DNA of 64,000 nt from Aminipila terrae (GTDB taxonomy: Bacteria > Bacillota > Clostridia > Peptostreptococcales > Anaerovoracaceae), in contig NZ_CP047591.1 in the NCBI RefSeq assembly GCF_010120715.1, positions 620,001-684,000 on the forward strand, written 5' to 3'. Position 1 is the stretch's first letter; every line of letters begins with the position of its first letter. The translations under genes were made by a program, and so were the position numbers. The notes under the pieces were generated by a model that was not told the origin of the DNA, searched no databases, and was given only the letters and a program-made list of their open reading frames with translations. Shown piece after piece: positions 24,819-34,758 of this stretch.

Positions 24819-26144
24819 CTATTCTTCCTTTTCACCCTTTTCACGGAATACAAACTTAATTGAAGTTCCTTTAAATCCATAAGCATCCCTGATTCGGTTT
24901 TCAATGTATCTTGCATAAGAGAAATGCATTAAATCTCTTTTGTTTATCTGGAAAGAGAAAAGAGGAGGTTTTACACCCACCTGAGTAGCATAATAAATCT
25001 TCAGGTGCTTTCCTTTATCTGATGGAGGCGGCTGAAGCATGGTTGCATCCGCTATCAGGCTGTTCAGCTGTCCGGTAGGAACTCTCATAGCCCTTGTCTC
25101 TGCTATACCCTTTGCCATAACCATTACATTGTCCACTCTTTGCCCTGTTAAAACAGAAATAAATACTATAGGGGCATAAGCCATAAATGGCAGTTCTTTC
25201 ATGATATCTTTTTCAAAGTTTTTCATGGTATGATTGTCTTTTTCAATTAAGTCCCATTTATTTACAACCACCATAATCCCCTTGCCTGCTTCATGGGCTA
25301 CTCCTGCAATCTTTTTATCCTGTTCTGTTACGCCTTCTACTGCATCAATCATGAGCATACACACATCACACCGTTCAATGGCAGCAACGGCTCTGATAAC
25401 ACTATAGCGCTCAATATTTTCTGTAACTTTACTCTTTCTTCTGATTCCCGCTGTATCAATAAGGATAAATTCTTCACCTTCCCATTCAAAAGGTGTATCA
25501 ATGGAATCTCTTGTAGTTCCGGCAACGTTAGAAACAATCACCCTGTTTTCGCCTACCAGCTTATTGATAATGGAGGACTTGCCTACATTTGGCTTTCCTA
25601 TAACCGCAATCTTGGTTATATCTTCATCATCTGTCAATTCGCCCTCAGGAAAATTTTCCACTATTCGGTCCAATACCTCTCCCAGTCCAAGCATATTTGC
25701 CGATGAAATAGCTATTACTTCACCAAGCCCCAGCTCGTAAAAATCATAGAAATGATCTGGTAGATTTTTAGGATTATCGATTTTATTTGCTACTACAAGA
25801 ACTGGCTTTCCTGTTCTCCTCAGCATACCGGCTACTTCTGTATCAGCATGAGTAAGCCCATCCTTACCATCCACCATAAACAAAATAATATCAGAAGTAT
25901 CCATGGCAATCTCAGCCTGCTCTCTCATCTGTGACAGTATCACATCACTGGTATTTGGTTCAATACCACCTGTATCAATCAGAGCAAAGTGAGTACCACA
26001 CCATTCTGCTTCTGCATAAATCCTGTCACGGGTAACTCCTGGAGTATCCTCTACGATAGAAACTCTCCTGCCCACAACTCGGTTAAAAAATGTAGATTTT
26101 CCTACATTAGGTCTGCCTACTACGGCAACTAACGGTTTACTCAT
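24819..26144 (-). CDS. der: Ribosome biogenesis GTPase Der (EngA)
   Basis: A 441-residue double GTPase needed for 50S subunit assembly. The two P-loops are GRPNVGKST (residues ~8-16) and GKPNVGKSS (~180), each with DTAG/DTGG and NKxD motifs; a KH-like domain ends the protein. The start is ATG 26144, which overlaps the end of ftsY (ATGAGTAA) and uses the GGAGGA inside it. Confidence 0.97.
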   Translation of the reverse strand: MSKPLVAVVGRPNVGKSTFFNRVVGRRVSIVEDTPGVTRDRIYAEAEWCGTHFALIDTGGIEPNTSDVILSQMREQAEIAMDTSDIILFMVDGKDGLTHADTEVAGMLRRTGKPVLVVANKIDNPKNLPDHFYDFYELGLGEVIAISSANMLGLGEVLDRIVENFPEGELTDDEDITKIAVIGKPNVGKSSIINKLVGENRVIVSNVAGTTRDSIDTPFEWEGEEFILIDTAGIRRKSKVTENIERYSVIRAVAAIERCDVCMLMIDAVEGVTEQDKKIAGVAHEAGKGIMVVVNKWDLIEKDNHTMKNFEKDIMKELPFMAYAPIVFISVLTGQRVDNVMVMAKGIAETRAMRVPTGQLNSLIADATMLQPPPSDKGKHLKIYYATQVGVKPPLFSFQINKRDLMHFSYARYIENRIRDAYGFKGTSIKFVFREKGEKEE

Positions 26145-27033
26145 TAAACAATCCTCCTGCAAATTCCGCCGGATCAAACTCTTTCAGGTCATTCATACCT
26201 TCACCTATGCCAATAAATTTCACTGGCATGTTAAATTCATCAGCTATGGTTATAACAATACCACCTTTTGCAGTTCCGTCAAGCTTCGTTAGTACGATCC
26301 CTGTAATATCTGTAATTTCGCCAAATTCTTTTGCCTGTGAAACAGCATTTTTTCCTGTGGTTGCATCAAGCACCAGCAAGGTTTCCCTTGCTGCCTCCGG
26401 ATATTCTCTTCCAATTATTTTATTCATTTTTTCAAGTTCAACCATCAGGTTCTTTTTAGTCTGAATTCTTCCGGCCGTATCACAAATCAGAATATCTGTT
26501 TTTTTAGCCTTGGCCGACTGGATAGCATCAAATATAACTGCTGACGGATCAGCCCCTTCATGATGGCTGATAACGTTTACACCAACCCGCTCTCCCCAAA
26601 GTTCCAGCTGCTCTCCTGCTGCTGCCCTGAAGGTATCTGCTGCAGCAAGAAGTACGGATTTTCCGTCCTGCTTAAACTTATTTGCCAGCTTACCTATGGA
26701 AGTGGTTTTACCACCTCCGTTGACACCTATCATAAGAATGACCAGCGGAGTCTCCTGACATATCTGGTGATTTTCTCCTTTATCAATGAGCCCTTCCACA
26801 ATGCTGGCGATTCTCTCTTTAACCTGCTGTTCAGTGGTTAAGCCCTGTTTTCTCACATCTTCTCTGAGCTGTCCAATAATCTTCATGGTAGTGTCCATGC
26901 CGATATCAGAAGTAATCAGGACTTCTTCCAGTTCCTCAAGCAATTCTTCATCGACCGTTCTTCCTAAGAAAACCTCTGAAATCTTCTCAGACAGCTTACC
27001 GAAAAATGACTTTTTTGGCTTATCAAATAGCAT
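26137..27033 (-). CDS. ftsY: Signal recognition particle receptor FtsY
   Basis: A 298-residue SRP receptor with a short N-terminal helical (N) domain and the NG GTPase: GVNGGGKTTSIGKLA, DTFRAAAGEQL, DTAGRIQTKKNLM and TKLDGTAKGG. It lacks a long acidic A domain, as in other Firmicutes. It delivers ribosome-SRP complexes to the translocon. It follows smc by 41 bases, with AAGGAGAAG before the ATG. Confidence 0.97.
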   Translation of the reverse strand: MLFDKPKKSFFGKLSEKISEVFLGRTVDEELLEELEEVLITSDIGMDTTMKIIGQLREDVRKQGLTTEQQVKERIASIVEGLIDKGENHQICQETPLVILMIGVNGGGKTTSIGKLANKFKQDGKSVLLAAADTFRAAAGEQLELWGERVGVNVISHHEGADPSAVIFDAIQSAKAKKTDILICDTAGRIQTKKNLMVELEKMNKIIGREYPEAARETLLVLDATTGKNAVSQAKEFGEITDITGIVLTKLDGTAKGGIVITIADEFNMPVKFIGIGEGMNDLKEFDPAEFAGGLFNE

Positions 27034-27074
27034 TTACTTCTCCTTCTTTTTTATAAATATCTTACTAAACTTAT

Positions 27075-30000
27075 TTATTCCAAATCAATTTTGTCTCCTA
27101 ATTTAAGGGACAATACTCTTGAAATTCCTTGTTCCGGCATGGTAACACCATAAAGAACATCCGCATGTTCCATGGTAGCCTTCTGATGGGTTACTAATGC
27201 AAACTGTATATTATCAAAATTTTTTAAGTACCCTGCAAACCGCTCGATATTTGCATCATCAAGGGCTGCTTCCACCTCATCCAGTATACAGAATGGCGTT
27301 GGCTTGGCCTTAAGTACCGCAAACATTAAAGCTATGGCAGTCATGGTTTTTTCCCCACCGGACATGAGGTTTATGTTCTGGAGCTTTTTACCTGGAGGCT
27401 GGGCAATAATCTCTATGCCGCAGTCAAGGGGTTTTATTTCATCCTCCAGTCTGAGCATAGCCTGTCCACCACCAAACAGTTCCTGAAAGACCTTTTCAAA
27501 GTTTTCTACAATCAGATCGAAACTCTCTTTAAATTTAATACGGATAGTCTTGTCCATATCATCAATAATCTGTTTCAGAGAGTTCATTGCTCCCAGAATA
27601 TCGGCTCTCTGACCAGACAGGAATTCATATCTCTCACTAACGGTCTCATATTCTCTGATGGCTCCGATATTCACTTCACCCAGGGATTTAATCTTAGTTT
27701 TTATTTCTCTGCTGGATTTGACCGCTTCATTCATATTAAATTCCTTTTTTCTGAATTCAATAGCCTGTATATAAGAAACCTCAAATTCATCCCAAAGTTT
27801 GTTCTTATATGAATCCAGCTGGGTATCATTTTTAGCTTTTTTAATTTCCAGTTCATATTTCTGTGACTGGCAGGCATTCACTTTTTCTTCAATGGAATCT
27901 CTGGACACAGACTTTTCATTTAACTGCTTTGTAAGTTCAGTCCTCTCCTGGGTGATTTCTTCTATATAGTTTTCCAAAGAAGCTCTGTCTGCTTCCTTTT
28001 CCTTGATAGAAACTCCACTCGTTGCTGCATTTAGTAACAGTTCTCTGTCTTCTCTTAGTTTTTCAAGGGAAGACTGTCTGATTCCAACATCATTGTTTAT
28101 TTCCTGAATGGTAAGCTTTATCCTGCTTACCAAAGCATCTACATTGGTTTTTTCATTTTCACAGGTAGTAACCTGAATTCTTGCCTTTGTAATGCTTTCA
28201 TTGCCCTCTTCAGCCTTTTCCCTGAATTCTTCCAGCTCTGCCATGTGCTTTTCAATGTCATCCTCTAAAGCTTTTATCTGGTTATTTCCATCCTGAATCT
28301 CCGAGTTTAACTTTGTAATCATATTCCCAGCAGACTGTTCTTCACTCTGTATACTTTCCAGTTCTTTATGTCTCTTATTTTCACCTTCTGCCAGATCCTT
28401 GATATTTCCAGCAAAAACTGAAATCCGATTCTCTGCTGACAGTAAATTCAGTTCAGTTTCCCTGTGTTGTTTCTCCAGTTCCTGAATCTCAGCTGAATAA
28501 TCAACAATATTATTTTTAACCTCTGAAAGTTCCAAAGTCAGTTTGTCCCTTTGTTCTTCTGCCTTATCCAGCTTTTCCTGCAAAGCAGTTACTTCTCCTT
28601 TTCTTTCCAGAAGATTTGCTGTGTTATTTTTAAAAGAACCACCTGTAATGGCTCCTCCAGAATTAATAACTTCACCCTCCAGAGTAACAAACCGAAGTCC
28701 TCCAGAAACCTGCTTGGAAAGTTTCACTGCGTTCTGAAGAGTATCTACTATGACGACTCTTCCCAGCAGATACTCCATAACATTCTTATACTTCCGGTCA
28801 AATTCTATACAATCGACGCCAAGTCCTTTAAATCCGGCAGCATTTCTCAAACTGTTATCGTAATTATAGGAACTGCTCCTGACAGATTCTATTGGAAGCA
28901 GTGTCAGACGACCTGCTTTGTTTGCTTTAAGTGCTTTAATGATGTTTTGTGCATCATCATCTGACTGACAGACAATATTCTGCATGGACGCCCCTAAAGC
29001 TGTTTCAATTGCTACTTCAAAGCCCTGAGGAACATCAATCAGGTCTGCTACAACCCCATGCACTCCTCTGAACCCGTTTTTCATTACATACTTTACCGCA
29101 TAATTATAGCCTTCGTAGTTGCTTTCCATTTCTTCAATGGTCTTTTTACGCGCGGAAAGCTGCCCTATGGAAATTCGTATGTCCTCAGTTTTTCTGGTTA
29201 AATCCTTTTCCTTTAAAACTGCTGATTGATATGTTTCTTTTAATTGTCTTGATTTTTCTGCAATACTCTGCAGGCTTATTTTCAGAGAATCTCTTTCTTC
29301 TACTGCTTCTTTTTGTACTGCTATAATATCATCATTCTGGTTTTCAGCGGAATCTTTCTCCGATAATAAAAGTTCTTTTCGTCTGTCTAAAGTACTTTTC
29401 AGATTTTCAAGGCTGTTAATCTCACTTTTTTTTGCACTGATATCGCTATGAATTTTAAACAGATTGTTTTTGTCATTATCAATTTTAGCCGAAACAGCAG
29501 ACTGCTCAGATATCAGTTTGGAATACGTATCAATTTTTTCTTTTAGCTGACTATTTAAGTCCGACATCTTTATATCTATGTCATTTTTGGTTTTTATCAG
29601 TTCCTGCAGATTTTGCTGTTCTTTTTCCAGTTTATGATCAAGATTTTCCAGTTCACTGTTCAATCTGATTTCTTCTTTTTCCATGGAGGCAAGTTTTTCA
29701 TCTTTCAGCTTTCCTTCATTTACAAGCAGGTTTATCTCCTCAATGCTCTTTACCAGTTTATTTCTTGCTTCATTGTTCAAAGCCTCCAGAGCTTCACTTT
29801 TGGTTCTGGATTCTGTCAGTTCTTTATCTAAATTTATTCTTTCTTCTTTTAAATTATCAATACGGATTGCCAGCTCAGAAATATCATCCTTTAAATATTC
29901 ATTCTTTAATTCCAGATTTTCAATATTTTTTAAAGTTATATTAATTTCAAGTTCTTTATACTGATCCCGCAAGGTCAGATACTCTTTAGCCTTTTGGCTG

Positions 30001-30623
30001 TCTTCCTTCAGTCCATCAATTCTGCCTTCAATCTCACTAACTATGTCATTTACTCTTTCAAGATTTACATTGGTTGCTTCCAGCTTTCTTTCGGCCTCTG
30101 CTTTTTTACTCCTGTATTTTACAATTCCAGCTGCTTCTTCAAAGATTTCCCGTCTGCTTTCAGGTTTATTGCTGACGATATCTGCAATCTTACCCTGACC
30201 AATTAATGAGTATCCATCAACACCAATACCCGTATCCATGATGAGCTCACGGATATCCTTCAGTCTGCACTGATTATTGTTAATGTAATACTCACTTTCT
30301 CCGGATCGGAACACTCTTCTTGTTATAGCCACTTCACTATAGTCAATAGGCAGAATCCCTGTTGAATTGTCAATGACCAGTACGACCTCCGCCATGCCTC
30401 TGGATTTACGGTTGGCAGTTCCGGCAAAGATGACATCTTCCATTTTGCCTCCCCGTAAAGTTTTGGGACTCTGCTCTCCAAGGACCCACCTGAGAGCATC
30501 ACTGATATTGCTTTTGCCACTGCCATTAGGACCTACTATGCAGGTGATACCATGGTTAAACTCTATGGAAACCGGTTCGGCAAATGACTTAAAGCCATGC
30601 ATATCTATTCTTTTAAAATACAT
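27075..30623 (-). CDS. smc: Chromosome segregation protein SMC
   Basis: A 1182-residue SMC ATPase. The N-terminal head has Walker A GPNGSGKSN (~residues 32-40), long coiled coils flank the hinge (~residues 510-680, with NGFRGVHGVVADLI and GGAITGGSF), and the C-terminal head has the signature LMSGGEKTMTAIAL and Walker B FCILDEVEAALDDAN. It condenses and segregates the chromosome with ScpAB. The gene overlaps rnc by 19 bases. Confidence 0.97.
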   Translation of the reverse strand: MYFKRIDMHGFKSFAEPVSIEFNHGITCIVGPNGSGKSNISDALRWVLGEQSPKTLRGGKMEDVIFAGTANRKSRGMAEVVLVIDNSTGILPIDYSEVAITRRVFRSGESEYYINNNQCRLKDIRELIMDTGIGVDGYSLIGQGKIADIVSNKPESRREIFEEAAGIVKYRSKKAEAERKLEATNVNLERVNDIVSEIEGRIDGLKEDSQKAKEYLTLRDQYKELEINITLKNIENLELKNEYLKDDISELAIRIDNLKEERINLDKELTESRTKSEALEALNNEARNKLVKSIEEINLLVNEGKLKDEKLASMEKEEIRLNSELENLDHKLEKEQQNLQELIKTKNDIDIKMSDLNSQLKEKIDTYSKLISEQSAVSAKIDNDKNNLFKIHSDISAKKSEINSLENLKSTLDRRKELLLSEKDSAENQNDDIIAVQKEAVEERDSLKISLQSIAEKSRQLKETYQSAVLKEKDLTRKTEDIRISIGQLSARKKTIEEMESNYEGYNYAVKYVMKNGFRGVHGVVADLIDVPQGFEVAIETALGASMQNIVCQSDDDAQNIIKALKANKAGRLTLLPIESVRSSSYNYDNSLRNAAGFKGLGVDCIEFDRKYKNVMEYLLGRVVIVDTLQNAVKLSKQVSGGLRFVTLEGEVINSGGAITGGSFKNNTANLLERKGEVTALQEKLDKAEEQRDKLTLELSEVKNNIVDYSAEIQELEKQHRETELNLLSAENRISVFAGNIKDLAEGENKRHKELESIQSEEQSAGNMITKLNSEIQDGNNQIKALEDDIEKHMAELEEFREKAEEGNESITKARIQVTTCENEKTNVDALVSRIKLTIQEINNDVGIRQSSLEKLREDRELLLNAATSGVSIKEKEADRASLENYIEEITQERTELTKQLNEKSVSRDSIEEKVNACQSQKYELEIKKAKNDTQLDSYKNKLWDEFEVSYIQAIEFRKKEFNMNEAVKSSREIKTKIKSLGEVNIGAIREYETVSERYEFLSGQRADILGAMNSLKQIIDDMDKTIRIKFKESFDLIVENFEKVFQELFGGGQAMLRLEDEIKPLDCGIEIIAQPPGKKLQNINLMSGGEKTMTAIALMFAVLKAKPTPFCILDEVEAALDDANIERFAGYLKNFDNIQFALVTHQKATMEHADVLYGVTMPEQGISRVLSLKLGDKIDLE

Positions 30624-31309
30624 TTGTCTCCACCACTTTCTAAAGCATATCTGGCAGCATTTTGCTCTGCTTCTTTCTTGCTCTTTCCCACACCTTCTCC
30701 TAGTTGTTTTCCCTCTGCAAAAAGAGAGACGTAAAAGGTTTTATCATGGTCAGGACCGTCTTCTTTATCCACGTGATAATGAATTTTTATATCTCCATTA
30801 GCCTGGAGATTTTCCTGAAGTTCTGTTTTATAATCTTTAATAAGTTTACCTGAAATTGCATTTTCAATCGTATCTGCGAAAGTTCTGAGTATAAAGCTCT
30901 TTGCTTCATCAAAGCCGCCGTCCAGGAAAATAGCTGCCATAACAGCTTCCATGGCATCTGCAAGAATAGACTCCCGTTCTCTGCCTCCCATGTTTTCTTC
31001 GCCTTTTCCCATTCTCAGGAATTTACCAATGCACAATTTTCTTCCCTGCTCTGCCAGAGATTTTTCACAGACTATAGAAGCCCTGATTTTTGTTAATTTT
31101 CCCTCACTGACATGGGTAAGCTTTTTGTATAAAGTTTCACTAATAATGGCATCAAAAAATGCATCTCCTAAAAATTCCAGACGTTCATTATCTTTTCCGC
31201 ATCTCCCATTTTTTTCCTGTACAAAAGAGCTATGAGTCAATGCTTTCTCCAGATAATCAGAATCTTTAAACTCATAGTTAATATTCTTTTGAAATTCAAC
31301 GTTATTCAC
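30605..31309 (-). CDS. rnc: Ribonuclease III
   Basis: A 234-residue double-strand-specific RNase. The catalytic signature NERLEFLGDAFFDAIIS is at residues ~41-57, EAVMAAIFLDGG contains the second acidic pair, and a dsRNA-binding domain (YKTELQENLQANGDIKIHYHV ... KKEAEQNAARYAL) ends the protein. The start is GTG 31309, overlapping the plsX stop, with GAGGAG upstream. Confidence 0.96.
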   Translation of the reverse strand: MNNVEFQKNINYEFKDSDYLEKALTHSSFVQEKNGRCGKDNERLEFLGDAFFDAIISETLYKKLTHVSEGKLTKIRASIVCEKSLAEQGRKLCIGKFLRMGKGEENMGGRERESILADAMEAVMAAIFLDGGFDEAKSFILRTFADTIENAISGKLIKDYKTELQENLQANGDIKIHYHVDKEDGPDHDKTFYVSLFAEGKQLGEGVGKSKKEAEQNAARYALESGGDKCILKE

Positions 31310-32314
31310 TTATTTTTATCTCCTCAAGTTCTAATACAGAATCTAAGATGGTCTGTACCACATTTTGTTCAGCATAAGGAATCCCTTTTAAAATTGTATT
31401 CTTAACTGCGTTGGCATTGGATGCACCGTGCATTTTAACAATAGGCCCTTTAACTCCCAGAATAGGAGCCCCGCCATATTCCGAATAATCAAATTCACTT
31501 TTCAGGCCCTTCAACTTATCATATAACAAAGCAGAACCCAGCTTTGCCTTAAAACCTGAGGTCAGTTTCTGCTTTAACTGTTTTAATACAGAAAGAGCCA
31601 TACCTTCAGTAAGCTTTAATATAACATTTCCCACAAATCCGTCACAAACTACAACATCACTGGTACCAAAGGGAACATCACGGGCTTCAACGTTTCCCAC
31701 AAAATTTAAGCTGCTTCTTGTAAGTAATTCATGAGCTGCTCTGGTAACAGTGGTCCCTTTTGTTTCCTCTGCCCCGATATTTACCAGCCCCACTGTAGGA
31801 TTCTTTCTTCCCAGGACTTTTTCCATATAAATACTTCCCATAGTGGCGAACTCTAAAAGATTATCTGGTTTACATTCTGAATTAGCTCCTGCATCTACTA
31901 AAAGAGAAGCCTGTCCACCAAGTATAGGGTATATACTGGCCAAAGCTGGTCTGTCTATACCCTGTATTCTGCCCAATATAAATAAGCCCCTGCCATCAAG
32001 GCGCCGGAATTTCCTGCGGAAATGAATAAATCTCCTTTTCCTTCCTTTACCATAGTTATTCCTTTTACCAAGGAAGAATCTTTTTTAGTCCTTACAGCTT
32101 TCACAGGAGCATCACAATTGTCTATGACATCACTTGCATGTTCTATAATGATCTGTTTTTTATCATATTTATATTTTTTTAGCTCAGCCGCTATTTTTTT
32201 CTCATCACCTACAATTACAATAGTATGAGTTATTTCTTTTGCTGCTTCAACGGCACCTTTCACAATCTCCAAAGGAGCATTATCTCCACCCATTCCATCT
32301 AAAAGTATTCTCAT
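31302..32314 (-). CDS. plsX: Phosphate acyltransferase PlsX, interrupted by a one-base frameshift
   Basis: PlsX converts acyl-ACP to acyl phosphate, the substrate of PlsY. The 5' frame (32314-31955) carries MRILLDGMGGDNAPLEIVKG to SAGNSGALMAGAYLY; the continuation (LGRIQGIDRPALASIYP to the end at 31302) is in the next frame. One extra T near 31975-31977 gives an unbroken 337-residue protein, the normal size. Because plsX is usually essential where PlsY is the acyltransferase, a consensus error is more likely than gene loss. AGGAGGAAAT ribosome site. Confidence 0.92.
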
Positions 32315-32479
32315 TTTTTATTTCCTCCGTTCATACGGTTTTTTAGTTATATATAAATAATATGTCTTTTCTACTACTGTCCAATTCATAGAATTTGGCA
32401 CTATATTATACCATAAATTCTAAGTTAATAAAAATATTATTTTTATATTTTACCCTATGCGGCAGGATTTATTTACTTA

Positions 32480-33136
32480 CTATTCCTCAATTTTCAGTAT
32501 GGATACCTCATAAGCTATGCGGTTTATGATATTTCCATCTGCATCTCTTTTTTTATACTCTCTGCTTTGTATTCTTCCAATAATGGATAGCTTGGTTCCA
32601 ACTTCAAGTCCACCTGCATAAGTGGCATTACGTCCCCATGCGATACAAGGAATGTAATCGGATTTATTATACATCCTGTTCACTGCAAGCATTATATCAC
32701 AAAGTTCACGGCCTAAAGGTGAAGTTCTTCTGATTGGAGGTTTACACAAAAAACCGTCCAGGTATATGTAATTTTCGTCATTATCATAATCATTTTCACT
32801 TTCAGAAATCATGCTGATTCCTCTTGCAAAAACCACTATATTCAGTCTGCTTTTACCTTCATTTTCTTCATTATAGGTTCTGATCTGCCCCTCTACTTTT
32901 ACCCTAATACCAGCATTAATACTAATGTCCCATATAAGCCTTTCTGAAATAACTATTTTTATTTCATCCTGGTATCCGCTTTTTCTTCCTACGCCTACCT
33001 CAAACAAGTAAAAACTTTCCCCATAAGATTTGTGGCTGAATTTTAATTCAGTCAGAACAACACCCTGAAGCACCGCCTTATTTGTTTCGCATCTGTTTTC
33101 GTCTAACACAGTACCTTGAAGCTGAACGTTTTCCAT
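32480..33136 (-). CDS. Single-stranded DNA-binding protein-like protein with two OB folds
   Basis: A 218-residue protein with two SSB-type OB folds in tandem: residues ~20-110 (ELKFSHKSYGESFYLFEVGVGRKSG ... VKVEGQIRTYNEEN) and ~125-215 (YIYLDGFLCKPPIRRTSPLGRELCDIMLAVNR ... YIPCIAWGRNA ... IIGRIQSREY). Clostridia carry such tandem SSB relatives beside normal Ssb. The acidic C-terminal tip typical of the replicative Ssb is weak here (ILKIEE). It is a single gene with gaps on both sides. Confidence 0.8.
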   Translation of the reverse strand: MENVQLQGTVLDENRCETNKAVLQGVVLTELKFSHKSYGESFYLFEVGVGRKSGYQDEIKIVISERLIWDISINAGIRVKVEGQIRTYNEENEGKSRLNIVVFARGISMISESENDYDNDENYIYLDGFLCKPPIRRTSPLGRELCDIMLAVNRMYNKSDYIPCIAWGRNATYAGGLEVGTKLSIIGRIQSREYKKRDADGNIINRIAYEVSILKIEE

Positions 33137-33297
33137 TTACTTTTCCCCCTTATTTCTAATGCAGCACTAAACTTTGCTATTCTACATTTTATTAAATTGA
33201 CTGATATTTATTCGCAAAATTCAATTACTGGAGAAAAAATAAGAATATTAATATTAATCTATTTGTTATTAAAAAATATGGGCCAAATAAAATAGTA

Positions 33298-33342
33298 TAA
33301 AAAAACCGAAAAGTTGCTTTACAAATAGTAATCACTCCTCGG
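33298..33342 (-). terminator. Terminator after the copper amine oxidase-like domain gene
   Basis: On the minus strand CCGAGGAGT pairs with ACTTTTCGG (two G-U pairs) and is followed by a T-rich run. The rest of the 33137-33410 gap shows no gene. Confidence 0.6.
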
Positions 33343-33410
33343 CTTTTATGGTATTTCTCAATCTTTAGTTTTAATCTACCTGTATTTTTTGCAGATTCAG
33401 AAGCAAGCTT

Positions 33411-34295
33411 TTAGCTGGCTACTATTTTATAAAAAATGAAACAGTCTATAGATTCATTGTTTTGACTGGTGCGACATATTCCAACATTACTTCCAGTACC
33501 TAATGCATCAACAAAAATATGAATTGAAGAATAACTCCCATCCTTTTCCTTCTGTGAAAATACAAGTTCATAACCACTATCAGGATCATTCTCGTCGTCC
33601 ATGAATGTATTTTCCAGTTTCCAACCGACTTCAGTAAACTCCTTATTAAGTTCTAACATTAACGCTTTTGGTTTTTTATCATCATAATACGTAACAAGCT
33701 CTGAACCATTAGGTGATTTTATCTTTACCGTATATTGATCATCTTCGTGGGGAGCTATGGACCAAGTTGCTGGATACTTATAAGTCAGCTCATTTGGCGC
33801 TTTATAGGTTTTCCAATTAGATGTGTCTGCATAATAAATGGAAATTCCTTTGGTTTCATCATCGTAGTTCACAAGGGCTCCTAAATTTTCACTGACAAAT
33901 CGCAGCGGAATAAACAGTCGTCCTTCCTTATTAACTGCAGGAACGTCCATCTTAACAATTTGTCCATTCACCAGTCCATTTAAGGAGCCTACCGTTACTA
34001 TCACCTCAACCCCTGAAAGACTTAATTTGGCTTGTTTAGTGGCCGCATCCCAGGAAACCTTTGCTCCCAGAGATTCGCCTAAAAATCGAAATGGTACCAT
34101 GGTCCTTCCTCCGCTCACGTAAGCGGACTGATCCATTGTTACCGGCTTCGTATTTACTGTTGCGATATTTTCTCCTATAACCAGATTGACTTCCTTGTAA
34201 AAATCGTATATTTGTGTTTCTGCAAAACAATAATTAACATTAAAGAGCAGTATTAAAACAATAGCGAGTAGATATTTGCTTTTTTTTATATTCAT
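33411..34295 (-). CDS. Secreted protein with copper amine oxidase N-terminal-like domain
   Basis: A 294-residue exported protein. An N-terminal signal peptide (KSKYLLAIVLILLFNVNYCFAE) precedes two halves of the domain often called copper amine oxidase N-terminal-like or stalk domain (SGGRTMVPFRFLGESLGAKVSWD; NKEGRLFIPLRFVSENLGALVNYDD). The C-terminal ~140 residues (WKTYKAPNELTYKYPATWSI ...) resemble a lipoprotein-like PsbP/DUF1795 fold. In Clostridia this domain is a cell-surface module; no oxidase activity is implied. Confidence 0.8.
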   Translation of the reverse strand: MNIKKSKYLLAIVLILLFNVNYCFAETQIYDFYKEVNLVIGENIATVNTKPVTMDQSAYVSGGRTMVPFRFLGESLGAKVSWDAATKQAKLSLSGVEVIVTVGSLNGLVNGQIVKMDVPAVNKEGRLFIPLRFVSENLGALVNYDDETKGISIYYADTSNWKTYKAPNELTYKYPATWSIAPHEDDQYTVKIKSPNGSELVTYYDDKKPKALMLELNKEFTEVGWKLENTFMDDENDPDSGYELVFSQKEKDGSYSSIHIFVDALGTGSNVGICRTSQNNESIDCFIFYKIVAS

Positions 34296-34758
34296 GGTTT
34301 CCTCCTAAAGGTTATTATATTAGTTCCACACTGTTAATAGATTTTAAAATTGTTATTCCATTAGTTCCTCCTTTTTTCACACACTAAACGCACTCCTTCA
34401 GCTAATCCCCTTAACACAAAAAAGGCGGCTGCAACAAAAAATTGTTACAGCCGTATTTCTATATTTTATAGAAAGGATACATAGTAAACTTACCCCCTAT
34501 GTTTTATACGCTTTTCCAATGTCTTGCCGATTACCCGTCGGATTCCAGTATACAGAACATAAATGTCATATTTAAGTTAATCGTATTATATTATACGCTT
34601 AACTCTTAATCGTCAGGTTTTATAGTTTTCGTCTTTTTATCTTATTTTTCGACATTTAACGACATTTATAATCTGTAGACACATAGGTAAATTAATTAAG
34701 AACGCACCTGTTTTATTTATGCTTATTGCCGTGGCTTTTTCATGCCAGAATGTGCGTA
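34296..34758. other. 463-base gene-free stretch with a terminator and a possible small RNA or long 3' UTR
   Basis: No convincing ORF was found. On the minus strand the stretch downstream of the regulator gene ends in the terminator at 34417-34453. Just before it lie two small stems (CCGA-N-TCGG near 34529-34545, CATAG / CTATG at 34480-34501) and a 32-base segment (34477-34508) that closely resembles 15001-15031 in the tail cluster. It may be the 3' UTR of the regulator or an independent small RNA. Confidence 0.35.
34417..34453 (-). terminator. Terminator at the end of the permease-amidohydrolase-regulator operon
   Basis: The stem CGGCTG-N-AACA / TTGT-N-ACAGCCG encloses an AT loop and is followed on the minus strand by CCTTTTTTG. 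Confidence 0.8.
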
